Shown: positions 16,040 through 23,778, numbered from the stretch's first letter. The stretch is 37,669 bases of DNA from an uncultured Clostridia bacterium (GCA_944392175.1 CALXVT010000011.1:1-37669), one strand, 5' to 3'. Made by a program: numbers and translations. Notes: generated from the letters alone by a model not told the origin.

Positions 16040-16492
16040 TTACATCTTCCTAATCTTATACTCCAATACCTTTGCATTATCATCCAAGATAAATTTGCCT
16101 TCAAACATTCCATCTTCAAAAACATATTTTGTAAATTTTGTATTCATATCAAATTGTTTAATATTATCTAGCTCTTTAATATCTATCCATTCTAACCTTC
16201 CTTCTTCTGATTCTTGCAAATCTCCATCAAAGTTTTCTGCTACATATATAAATATTATTCCTTCAGTGCTATCTTTCCAATATGATATTCCCTTTAGTTT
16301 TGGATTTTTTAGTTCCAAACCTGTTTCTTCTTTAAATTCTCTTATTACACATTCTGTTGGAGTTTCTCCATATTCCATTTTGCCACCTATTGGTGCATAT
16401 ACTTGTCCCCATTTTTTATTAAATTTTATTAATAAAACTTTGTCTTCCTTTACCAAATAACAAGCTGTGCTTGCATAAAAACTAGCTCTCAT
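16040..16492 (-). CDS. Nudix hydrolase (MutT-like)
   Basis: 150 residues; GAGAGGG lies upstream of the ATG. The complete Nudix box GGKMEYGETPTECVIREFKE, followed by ETGLE, gives the Mg2+-binding REUXEEXGU core. The N-terminal strand (YLVKEDKVLLIKFNKKWGQV) and the SYWKDSTEGIIFIYVAENF segment resemble 8-oxo-dGTP/NTP pyrophosphohydrolases of the MutT family. It is the third gene of a unit with the ITPase (23 bp gap) and the YjjG-like HAD, which supports a nucleotide-sanitising role. Confidence 0.88.
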   Translation of the reverse strand: MRASFYASTACYLVKEDKVLLIKFNKKWGQVYAPIGGKMEYGETPTECVIREFKEETGLELKNPKLKGISYWKDSTEGIIFIYVAENFDGDLQESEEGRLEWIDIKELDNIKQFDMNTKFTKYVFEDGMFEGKFILDDNAKVLEYKIRKM

Positions 16493-16515
16493 AACATCCC
16501 TCTCTTTTAATTCAT

Positions 16516-17106
16516 CTATTTTTTATTTATCACTGTGTCTTCTCTTTCCAAATACCATTTAGCAAATATTTTCATTGCATTTTTACTTTCATATTTCTTT
16601 CTTGTTGCTCTTTCTTCTTTTGTCATTTGTGCTAATGTTTTATCATATCCACTTGGAATATAGATATACCATAAATCTGACCATTTTTCATTTGTATTTT
16701 CTCCTAGAATTTCTTCAGATAATCTTCCTTTGTTTTCTCCCATAAATTGATGTAATTCTTTTCCATCATAATATGATAAACATTCTGTAAATTTACAATT
16801 TCTGTTTTTCTTTCCTTCCATTAATTTTAATATTCCTTTTAATCCTAATGTTTCTAATGAAAAATTTACAAATGCTCTTGGAAATCCATTTAATTCTTCT
16901 ATCCAAAATCCGCAATCTAAAGATATACAAGGCTTTTTTACTAATTTATATGCCTCTTCCACTTTTACTTTAGAAATATATCTTATATCATCACTTCTAG
17001 GTTCATCTAAATCATATTCAAATATTTTTACATTTACTCCTTCTAATTGCTTTTGGGCTGATGCAATTTTTCCTTTATTATGTGTTACAAATACTATTTC
17101 TTCCAT
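16516..17106 (-). CDS. Non-canonical purine NTP pyrophosphatase-like (RdgB/HAM1)
   Basis: 196 residues, the usual HAM1 length. The N-terminus IVFVTHNKGKIASAQKQLEG is the substrate-phosphate-binding T-x-N-x-x-K motif. CISLDCGFWIEELNGFPRAF replaces the usual EDSGL.V..L.G.PG, keeping the acidic and Gly-Phe-Pro positions. The C-terminal KWSDLWYIYIPSGYDKTLAQ corresponds to the D/F-P-G specificity loop. It should cleave ITP/XTP or related (d)NTPs to monophosphates, though divergence leaves the exact base open. It lies 16 bp after the HAD gene and 23 bp before the Nudix gene. Confidence 0.8.
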   Translation of the reverse strand: MEEIVFVTHNKGKIASAQKQLEGVNVKIFEYDLDEPRSDDIRYISKVKVEEAYKLVKKPCISLDCGFWIEELNGFPRAFVNFSLETLGLKGILKLMEGKKNRNCKFTECLSYYDGKELHQFMGENKGRLSEEILGENTNEKWSDLWYIYIPSGYDKTLAQMTKEERATRKKYESKNAMKIFAKWYLEREDTVINKK

Positions 17107-17122
17107 TTTAGCTCCTCCTTTG

Positions 17123-17821
17123 TTATAATATCTTTCTTAATTCCATCAAATCATGTATTTCGAATGTTGGTATAAATTCTATACATTCCTCGTTTTTGTT
17201 ATTAAACCAGCATGTATCTATACCTATTTTATTTCCACCTTTTATGTCTTTGTCTAATTCATCACCTATAAATAACATTTTTTCTTTGTTGTGATAATTT
17301 ATTTTATCAAATAATGCTTTATAAAAATGTGTATGTGGTTTCATATTTCCACATTCATCTGCGGCAAATGTTACATCTATAAAATCATCTATTTTTAATT
17401 TATTTAATTTTGTAGGTAAAGCATCATTTGGCCCATTAGTTGCTATTACTATTTTGTAATCTTTTTCTTTAAGATATTCTAATATTTCTATTGCACCATT
17501 GATTGGCTCTACTTTTTCTTTTAATCCTTCTACATATAAATTATTGTAATTAACTGCTTGGTTATATGTTATATTTCCAAAATACTTAATAAATCTTTGA
17601 GCTCTAATCCATTCTGTAACCTCATCTCTTGTCATTCCTTCTCTTGGATTTTTTATTAAACCTTCTGCTCTTTCTGTCCAGATTTTTTGATCTATATTAT
17701 AAAATCTATAAAATTCATTTTCAGTATAATTATCTTTTACTATTGTTTTAAAAGCGCCTTGTACATTTTTTATATTGTCTGATAATGTGTCATCTAGGTC
17801 GAATATTATATATTCATACAT
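17123..17821 (-). CDS. HAD hydrolase, YjjG/5'-nucleotidase-like
   Basis: 232 residues. Motif I YIIFDLDDTLSDN (D8 and D10), motif II IVIATNGPND, a motif III Lys in CGNMKPHTHF, and motif IV MLFIGDELDKDIKGG are all intact. The helical cap (about 20-90) and overall length match YjjG, a pyrimidine 5'-nucleotidase that removes non-canonical nucleotides. The ribosome site AAGGAGG is right behind the promoter palindrome. It is the first gene of the HAD-ITPase-Nudix unit, all three plausible nucleotide house-cleaning enzymes. Confidence 0.85.
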   Translation of the reverse strand: MYEYIIFDLDDTLSDNIKNVQGAFKTIVKDNYTENEFYRFYNIDQKIWTERAEGLIKNPREGMTRDEVTEWIRAQRFIKYFGNITYNQAVNYNNLYVEGLKEKVEPINGAIEILEYLKEKDYKIVIATNGPNDALPTKLNKLKIDDFIDVTFAADECGNMKPHTHFYKALFDKINYHNKEKMLFIGDELDKDIKGGNKIGIDTCWFNNKNEECIEFIPTFEIHDLMELRKIL

Positions 17822-17834
17822 AAAAATTTCCTCC

Positions 17835-17858
17835 TTATGTGAAAATTATATCACATAA
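17835..17858 (-). promoter_or_regulatory. Palindromic operator covering the -10 of the HAD-ITPase-Nudix operon
   Basis: TTATGTGA (17835-17842) and TCACATAA (17851-17858) form a perfect 8-bp dyad with an 8-bp spacer. On the minus strand the spacer holds an extended -10 (TGATATAAT; -10 at 17845-17850), while no good -35 is present. TGTGA/TCACA half-sites recall CRP/FNR boxes, but the spacing is 8 and not 6. A repressor or activator site is likely. Confidence 0.6.
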
Positions 17859-17886
17859 AGAGGAAGTATTCTCGTCAGTTTATTAT

Positions 17887-18498
17887 TTATTTTTTTAAAT
17901 CAATTTCTTTTTCATATTTTTCATCTAATATTTTATAATTACTAATATTATCTAATCTAAATAGTCTTATCTCATTTCTAAGTTCACAAAAAGCTGCAAC
18001 ATACCAATCATTTATATAATCAAATAATTCTGCTGGATGAATGATTCTTTCCGTTTTCCCTGAATTTACCGAAAAATATTTTATCTTTACTTTATTTTTT
18101 CCGTTTATTGCTTTTCTAAAATCTTTATATATTTCTGTAAATTCTGGATAGATTCTTTCTATTTTTTTACTATTTTTCTTATTAGCATTATTTATATATG
18201 CTTTATATATTTTTTCTACTATTTCTTTTTCATAATTATCTTTAGCAATATTTTTTAAATAATATATTTCTTCATCTGTCAGACCTATATCTATATTTGT
18301 TTTTATATCATCTAAAATATATCCTCCATTAATTCCTTGCACACCTTTTATATAAATTCCTGCCTGTTCTAATTCTTGTTTATATTGTCTTATCATTCTT
18401 TCTGAAACTTCTAGTTCTTTTGCTAATTCATTTATAGTATGCTTTTTACCATCTTCTAATATTTTTACCAGATTAAGCATATTTGCAACTTTGCTCAT
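17887..18498 (-). CDS. HTH-WYL transcriptional regulator
   Basis: 203 residues with AAAGGAG before the ATG. Residues 5-60 form a DeoR/HTH_11 winged helix (INELAKELEVSERMIRQYKQ, then a wing ending GGYIL). A helical linker follows. Residues about 130-195 are a WYL domain (VKIKYFSVNSGKTERIIHP; YINDWYVAAFCELRNEIRLF; RLDNI). WYL proteins bind small ligands or nucleic acid and often control defence or DNA-damage genes. It lacks the C-terminal WCX extension and is therefore a short form. It follows the second AAA+/M41 gene, and a strong palindrome sits in its own leader. Confidence 0.85.
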   Translation of the reverse strand: MSKVANMLNLVKILEDGKKHTINELAKELEVSERMIRQYKQELEQAGIYIKGVQGINGGYILDDIKTNIDIGLTDEEIYYLKNIAKDNYEKEIVEKIYKAYINNANKKNSKKIERIYPEFTEIYKDFRKAINGKNKVKIKYFSVNSGKTERIIHPAELFDYINDWYVAAFCELRNEIRLFRLDNISNYKILDEKYEKEIDLKK

Positions 18499-18520
18499 AG
18501 TTTACTCCTTTATTTTTGGT

Positions 18521-18571
18521 AAAGAGTGTTCATTTGTTTAATTTTAAAAAATGAACACTCTTTTTTTAATT
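18521..18571. promoter_or_regulatory. 15-bp leader palindrome (operator and/or terminator)
   Basis: AAAGAGTGTTCATTT (18521-18535) and AAATGAACACTCTTT (18549-18563) form a perfect 15-bp stem with a 13-base loop. On the + strand it is followed by T8, like a terminator. On the minus strand it lies from about +6 of the WYL promoter, where an autorepressor operator would sit. The half-site recurs at 22637 and 22711. Confidence 0.6.
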
Positions 18572-18575
18572 ATAT

Positions 18576-18604
18576 TTTATATATAAGTTCCTATTACTAC
18601 TCAA
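18576..18604 (-). promoter_or_regulatory. Promoter of the WYL regulator gene
   Basis: Minus strand TTGAGT (18599-18604), 17-bp spacer, TATAAA (18576-18581). The predicted transcript starts immediately before the 18521-18563 palindrome. Confidence 0.5.
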
Positions 18605-18622
18605 TCATTTTGCTTTTACTTA

Positions 18623-20386
18623 TTATTCTAAATTCTTAATAAATTCTTCTTCTGTAATTTCTTTATTCTCTAATAAATATTTTATAACATTATCCATCCT
18701 CTTTTTATTATTCTTAATTATCTCTACTGAATCATTAAATGCATCATTTAAAATTTGGTTCACTTCTTTTTGAATATCTTTTTCCATTTCATTCTCCGGA
18801 TTTTTTATTTGTCCAAATCCTAGATTTGACATTCCATAAGATTTTACCATATTTTCGGCATTGAATGTTGCATTTTCTAGGTCTGAAGTATTTCCATTTG
18901 AAAATTCACCAAAATAAACTTGTTCTGCTGCCATTCCTGCCATTTCCACTTTTATATCATTTAATATATCAGTTCTAGTTTTTATTGGTTTATCTGGATC
19001 TGTACTATGTAATACATATCCTAATGTTCCATCTCCTTCTGGATTTACTGTAATTCTCTTTATTCCTGGCTTTTTAAACAAAACTAATCTTACTAAAGCA
19101 TGTCCAACTTCGTGTGTAGCCACTCTTTTTCTTATCTCATTTGTTATTGTGTTTGGATCTGTCATATTTGAACCATTAAATACTACTTCTATCATTTCTT
19201 TAATAGTTGGTATATCTTGTTCTCTAATTTCTTTTATATTGTCTTTGTAATTTTTTGCGTGTTTTATTAATATTTCTTGTAATACTTTATCTACAAATCT
19301 TCCATTCCCAATATTTTCCACATTGCAAAAATATTTCATTATTTTTGCAATACTTTCTTTTGATTTATCATTTATTTGTAATTCGCATTTATCCATCTTT
19401 TTGTATAAAATATCTGCTAATTCATATTCATTATAATCTGGGAATTCAAATGTATATCCAATTCTTGAGGCTATTCCTGGATTACTATCTATAAAATCCT
19501 GCATTCCTTTTCTATAACCTGCAAATATTACTACAAATTCTCCTTTATGGTCTTCCATTGCTTTTAATAATGTTTCTACAGCTTCTAATCCAAATGAATC
19601 TTTACCTTCTGTTAAGCTATAAGCTTCATCTACAAACAATACGCCTCCCATTGCTTTTTCTATAACTTTAGCAGTTTTTGGAGCTGTCTGTCCAACATAT
19701 TGACCAATTAGATCTTTCTTCGAAACTTCTATTAATTTATTTTCTTTTACCACTCCTAAGTCAAATAATAATTTTGCCATAATTCTTGCAATCGTAGTTT
19801 TTCCTGTTCCAGAATTTCCTACAAATACCATATTCATATTATTTTCTACTAAATTAATACCAGCAGTTCTTGCCTCATTCTGAAATATTACATAATCCTC
19901 AAATTCTTTAATTTTGTCTTTTAATTCTTTCATCCCAATTATATCATCTAATAACTTTAATGATTCACCTTTAACATTATTACCTGTATCAGTTAGCTCT
20001 TCTATTGTTGGAATATCTTTTTTATAAATTACATCTATCTCATCATCATTTATAGCATGATTCATTATAGTTTCTTGAATTAATTTATCAACAAATCTAC
20101 CATTTCCAAATGCTTTTCTTTTTGAAAAATATTCACATATGCCTTCTACTACTTCTTTTACACCATCTTCACATTTAAATCCCATATTTTTTATCTTTAA
20201 CATAAATATATCTACTAATTCATTTGGTGTATAATCTGGGAAATCAAATGTGTAACCAATCCTTGAGGCTATCCCTGGATTACTATCTATAAATGACTTC
20301 ATCTCGTCCTTATATCCAGCAAATATTACTACAAATTCGCCTTTATAATCTTCCATAGCTTTTACAAGTGTTGCTACAGCTTCTAG
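18623..20386 (-). CDS. AAA+/M41 protease, second copy: C-terminal part after frameshift
   Basis: This frame is open from the base after the frameshift at 20387-20390; the first in-frame ATG is 20356 (577 residues from there). It completes AAA+ module 1 (GEFVVIFAGYKDEM; SNPGIASRIGY with the arginine finger). It then has a whole CbbX/SpoVK-like AAA+ module (Walker A GNSGTGKTT at 180-188, Walker B VLFVDEAY at 239-246) and an FtsH-type M41 protease domain (zinc motif HEVGH at 415-419, third ligand in SDLENAT near D492). There is no transmembrane segment. All catalytic residues are intact, so any loss of function comes only from the frame break. No ribosome site supports independent translation. 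Confidence 0.8.
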   Translation of the reverse strand, partial: LEAVATLVKAMEDYKGEFVVIFAGYKDEMKSFIDSNPGIASRIGYTFDFPDYTPNELVDIFMLKIKNMGFKCEDGVKEVVEGICEYFSKRKAFGNGRFVDKLIQETIMNHAINDDEIDVIYKKDIPTIEELTDTGNNVKGESLKLLDDIIGMKELKDKIKEFEDYVIFQNEARTAGINLVENNMNMVFVGNSGTGKTTIARIMAKLLFDLGVVKENKLIEVSKKDLIGQYVGQTAPKTAKVIEKAMGGVLFVDEAYSLTEGKDSFGLEAVETLLKAMEDHKGEFVVIFAGYRKGMQDFIDSNPGIASRIGYTFEFPDYNEYELADILYKKMDKCELQINDKSKESIAKIMKYFCNVENIGNGRFVDKVLQEILIKHAKNYKDNIKEIREQDIPTIKEMIEVVFNGSNMTDPNTITNEIRKRVATHEVGHALVRLVLFKKPGIKRITVNPEGDGTLGYVLHSTDPDKPIKTRTDILNDIKVEMAGMAAEQVYFGEFSNGNTSDLENATFNAENMVKSYGMSNLGFGQIKNPENEMEKDIQKEVNQILNDAFNDSVEIIKNNKKRMDNVIKYLLENKEITEEEFIKNLE

Positions 20387-22499
20387 TCCGAAATGTATTT
20401 CCTCCTTCTGTACTTCCTTGTGTTAGGCTATATGCTTCATCTATAAATAATACTCCTCCCATTGCTTTACTTATTACTTCTGCTGTCTTTGGTGCAGTTT
20501 GTCCAATATACTGAGCTATTAAATCTTTATTTTCAACCTCTATTAATTTATTTTCTTTTATTATTCCAAGATCAAATAACATCTTAGCCATAATTCTGGC
20601 AATAGTAGTTTTTCCTGTTCCTGGATTTCCTGTAAATATCATATGCATATTAGCATTTTTTAATTTTAAGCCATTTGCCTTTGCTTTTACTTGGAATAAT
20701 ATATATTTTTCAAATTCTTTCACTTTTTTCTTTAATGATTCCAAGCCGATTATGTTACTTAAACTTTCTTCTACCGTTTCCTTTTTATACATACTTTCTG
20801 GAAATATTATTTTATTTTTTGCATTACTATAATCAGCTAAGTATGTAGCTAATTCTCTATTAGAAAATGGAATAAATTTTTGATTTAAGCTTACATACTC
20901 TTTAAATTCTTTTTTATATTTTTCTTCATGCTTTCTTAAATCATCTACTAAATCTGATTTTATTTTTGAAATATATAATTCATAAATTTCATCTAGTGAA
21001 AGATCTTTTACTTTGTAAATATAATTTTGATATATATATCTTAATTTTGGATCAATTGCTAATAATTCTTCAATTTCTTTTTTTGTTGCCATTAAAATAA
21101 TATAATTGTCTGAGTCCATCTTAGTAAGTAAATCTAACACATGTTTAAATTGTTTTTCTCTAAGCTCTTCTGTAGAATTTAAAGCTTTTCTGTAATCTGT
21201 TATAAATTCTGTTATACCATTTATAACATATAGTCGTTTTTCTTCTAATTCAGTATATTTTATTGCTTCTTCTACATGATAAGGAACTCCATTTTTATCA
21301 TTTTTATCCAAATCGTAACTTGCTTTATATGTATTATATGATGCCAAATTTTGCATAGATAATCTTATAATATCTTCTGAATTTAATTTGCCCTTTTTAA
21401 AAAGTAAGTCAGCAATTTTATTTATTAATTTATTTTTTGTTTCTAGGTCATTTCCCTCTATTATACAATGGAAATTAGTTTGTGATTCATTTGATATTAT
21501 TTCACTAATTGATTTTAGATTTTCTACCTTTTCTTTTATCTCATCGAAATTATCTAAAATGTCGTTTTTAAAATTATCAAGCTCTCCTAATTTTGCTTTT
21601 TTATTTTCCTTGATATGCTTATCTACTTCTTTTTTGTGTTCTTTATAATATCTTCTATCAGCTTCTATTTGCTTATATTTGCCTTCTCTTTGTAAATAGT
21701 ATAAATATCCTGCAATTACAAAAGGGCACTCATCTAACCTACATGTATACACATCACAAAAATCAAGGTCAGTATTAGTATTTCTTTCAATATAAAAATT
21801 TTTATTTCCTTTAGTTAATTTTGGTATTTCATTATTAAATTTTTTATATTCATCACATGAATATGTAGATTCTATTTGCACATTTGCGTTTTCTGTAAGA
21901 ACATTTGATACCCATATACTTTCATTATCTACTAGCTTTTTACAAAATTCATATGTTTTATCAGAGACAAATTTTAAACCATCTTTTACTTCCCATACAA
22001 AGTCGAATTTATTATTTGTAACATTATTTTTTCTAAATTTTTCTCTTTCCTTTAGTTTTTCAGATAATTCGCCTTTTCCATATAAATATAGTATATATCC
22101 AGCTAATAATTTTGGACATTTATCATAATAACAGTTTTTGCAAACACTATTTATAGTATCAGCTTTACATACAACTTCCCATTCATTTTCTTCTGTTAAA
22201 TAATCTTGTTCATTATTTTTTATATCTTCTAATAATTCTTCTGATGTTATTTTTTTATCACAAAAATTTATAAGTTCAGATTTTATCATTAATTCTGGAT
22301 AATATTCTTCTGACCCTTCCTTATAAACAAGCTCAATTTTTCCTTCTTTTATTAATCTAAATGCAATCTCTAGTGCAGTATCAGAAACAAATTTTAATCC
22401 TGATGGATTTTCTAACTCGAAATCATATTTTTCTACTATACTATTAAAGTTCTCCGGCATACTTAATAATTTATCTTCCTTGTTTTTTTCCATATTCAT
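20343..22499 (-). CDS. AAA+/M41 protease, second copy: N-terminal part (frameshifted)
   Basis: 718 residues, of which 703 are homologous to the giant protein to the right. It has two Cys4 domains (C80, C120, C123, C128 and C215, C248, C253, C258), a degenerate AAA+ module (about 340-515) and an intact AAA+ module (Walker A GNPGTGKTT 624-632, Walker B VLFIDEAY 683-690). After TTT at codon 703 an extra C (20390) throws the frame into FRTRSCSNTCKSYGRL and a stop. Deleting that base restores FGLEA and a 1291-residue protein. The private N-terminal domain of the larger paralogue is missing. ATG 22499 has no ribosome site; a good one lies 34 bases upstream in another frame. Confidence 0.8.
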   Translation of the reverse strand: MNMEKNKEDKLLSMPENFNSIVEKYDFELENPSGLKFVSDTALEIAFRLIKEGKIELVYKEGSEEYYPELMIKSELINFCDKKITSEELLEDIKNNEQDYLTEENEWEVVCKADTINSVCKNCYYDKCPKLLAGYILYLYGKGELSEKLKEREKFRKNNVTNNKFDFVWEVKDGLKFVSDKTYEFCKKLVDNESIWVSNVLTENANVQIESTYSCDEYKKFNNEIPKLTKGNKNFYIERNTNTDLDFCDVYTCRLDECPFVIAGYLYYLQREGKYKQIEADRRYYKEHKKEVDKHIKENKKAKLGELDNFKNDILDNFDEIKEKVENLKSISEIISNESQTNFHCIIEGNDLETKNKLINKIADLLFKKGKLNSEDIIRLSMQNLASYNTYKASYDLDKNDKNGVPYHVEEAIKYTELEEKRLYVINGITEFITDYRKALNSTEELREKQFKHVLDLLTKMDSDNYIILMATKKEIEELLAIDPKLRYIYQNYIYKVKDLSLDEIYELYISKIKSDLVDDLRKHEEKYKKEFKEYVSLNQKFIPFSNRELATYLADYSNAKNKIIFPESMYKKETVEESLSNIIGLESLKKKVKEFEKYILFQVKAKANGLKLKNANMHMIFTGNPGTGKTTIARIMAKMLFDLGIIKENKLIEVENKDLIAQYIGQTAPKTAEVISKAMGGVLFIDEAYSLTQGSTEGGNTFRTRSCSNTCKSYGRL

Positions 22500-22533
22500 T
22501 ATGTATGATATATTTTATAATTAAATATGTCAT
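22471..22533 (-). other. Possible 20-codon upstream ORF overlapping the AAA+ start
   Basis: ATG 22533 follows AAAGGAGAGT directly and encodes MTYLIIKYIIHNEYGKKQGR before a stop at 22471, inside the AAA+ gene and in a different frame (+1). The AAA+ ATG at 22499 has no ribosome site of its own. This is either a leader peptide with coupled reinitiation or a trace of a lost gene start. Confidence 0.35.
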
Positions 22534-22636
22534 ACTCTCCTTTCTATGATTTTTTCTTTTGAATACTTTGATTGGTTTGATTTTTTTAGTAAAACTTAAG
22601 TTAATAGTGATTGTAACATTTTATCTTTTCTTATAT

Positions 22637-22731
22637 AAATAGTGTCCATTTGTTTTGGAGCAAAGCAACTTTTATACAATATGAAAGTATAATTTTCCTA
22701 CTGTATAATGAACAAAAGTGGACACTATTTT
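22637..22731. promoter_or_regulatory. Promoter flanked by inverted AGTGTCCA half-sites
   Basis: AAATAGTGTCCATTTGTTTT (22637-22656) and AACAAAAGTGGACACTATTT (22711-22730) are inverted copies. The minus-strand promoter between them is TTGTTC (22710-22715), 18 bp, TATACT (22686-22691), whose -35 abuts the upstream copy. The half-site matches the WYL leader palindrome (AGTGTTCATTTGTTT) at nearly every base. It could also be a small MITE-like repeat. Confidence 0.5.
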
Positions 22732-22864
22732 AATATAATAGGAAAGTTCTCCGAACTTCCCTATTATATTAATAAATTTCACACAAAATTGCACAGCAAT
22801 TTTGGCGACGAACATTTCTTAGCTGTGCGAAGCAAAGCTAGCTACAGATAAGTTATACTATGGA

Positions 22865-22916
22865 AAAACGGGGCATGTAAGTTATTTAAAAGGTCATAAA
22901 ACTTTAATCATGCCCC
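22865..22916 (-). terminator. Terminator of the FAD-AAA-MazG operon
   Basis: GGGGCATG (22870-22877) pairs with CATGCCCC (22909-22916). Additional AAGTT/AACTT pairing lies in the loop. On the minus strand the stem is followed by GTTTTTCC, and on the + strand by TTTTG, so it may work both ways. It starts 10 bases after the stop at 22926. Confidence 0.8.
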
Positions 22917-22925
22917 TTTTGTTCT

Positions 22926-23765
22926 TTAATCCTTAAACATATTTTTTCTATTGTGTTTTTTACTTTCGATTTCTTCTTTTAAATATGTACATTCTTCTAA
23001 ATCAATTCCATAAGTATTTGCTAATGAACATGTATAATATAAAACATCTGCTAATGATTCTTCTATAGTTCCTTTTATTTTGCCATTTTTCATTCTTTTG
23101 TCATCCCCAACTGTACTAGATAAATCTCCTAATTTCTCCATTAATTTTAACATATATTTAGTTGGAGCTGATTTTCTTACTTCTATTTTAGCTATACTTG
23201 ATTGTAATTTTTTCATTGTTAATTCTTCTATTTTAGGTATCTCTATTGTAGGAATTTTAGCAATTACTGGCTCTGGCTTTGGTTTTGCTTTTTTTACTCC
23301 ATATATTGGTCCTAAATCTTCATCTGCCAAAATTGATTTAAAATGCTCTTTAAAATCATCTATTTTTTCTTCTAATAGCTCTTGATTTGCAATATATTCA
23401 ATGCTTTCCTCTGGAACATTTAAAAAGCTTTGCGCAACATAAAAAATGTTTAATGTATCAACTATATTTTGTATGTATTTTTTCTTTTTAAAATTTACTA
23501 ACCTTTTACTACTTAAAATAACTTCATTGTTTGCATCTAAATATTCTTCTAATGTGTATGTTTCTAGACAATATTTTCCCCATGCCCTAAGTTTTACAGT
23601 ATTGTTTTTGCTTTCTTCAAAAATAGGAAATAATACAACATTTCTTCCATTTTCTTTTACACATCTAGGAAAGAATATATAATATTCTTTCCCTCTATTT
23701 TCATTTTTCCAATTTTGTAGTATTCCTTCTAATAAAGCTACTCCGTTTTCTACCTCTTCTTCCAT
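22926..23765 (-). CDS. MazG-like protein sharing the N-terminal domain of the AAA+ protease
   Basis: 279 residues with AGAGGTG before the ATG. Residues 1-150 are homologous to residues 1-150 of the 1746-residue neighbour (EVENG.xLLEGIL.NW; FFP.C; VLFPIF; EYIA..ELL.EKI). A Pro-rich linker (160-180) follows. Residues 195-275 look like an all-alpha MazG/NTP-pyrophosphatase domain (LMEKLGDL with E210 and D214; EESLADVLYY with E236 and D240; LANTYGIDLEE). The usual ExxE/ExxD spacing is slightly altered, so activity is uncertain. It is 13 bp after the AAA+ gene. The shared domain suggests both proteins dock on the same partner or on each other. Confidence 0.7.
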   Translation of the reverse strand: MEEEVENGVALLEGILQNWKNENRGKEYYIFFPRCVKENGRNVVLFPIFEESKNNTVKLRAWGKYCLETYTLEEYLDANNEVILSSKRLVNFKKKKYIQNIVDTLNIFYVAQSFLNVPEESIEYIANQELLEEKIDDFKEHFKSILADEDLGPIYGVKKAKPKPEPVIAKIPTIEIPKIEELTMKKLQSSIAKIEVRKSAPTKYMLKLMEKLGDLSSTVGDDKRMKNGKIKGTIEESLADVLYYTCSLANTYGIDLEECTYLKEEIESKKHNRKNMFKD

Positions 23766-23778
23766 AATAACACCTCTA

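Larger units (their letters stand above)
22534..22925. other. Structured intergenic region between the two AAA+ loci
   Basis: Nearly 400 bases without an accepted gene. They hold a 180-base leader of the second AAA+ gene, two inverted AGTGTCCA half-sites (22637-22656 and 22711-22731) around a promoter, an 18-20-bp hairpin (22731-22771), a GC-containing foldable segment (22786-22830; GCACAGC/GCTGTGC) and the terminator of the MazG-like gene. No RNA family is recognised. Confidence 0.6.

Noticed and set aside
22651-22672. Rightward promoter TTGTTT-N17-TATACA between the AAA+ loci
   Set aside because: No + strand gene or ORF follows; a chance match in AT-rich DNA is more likely.
22637-22731. 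Insertion-sequence remnant (MITE) from the inverted repeats
   Set aside because: No target-site duplication is clear and the same half-site sits in the WYL leader, so a regulatory reading is preferred; not excluded.
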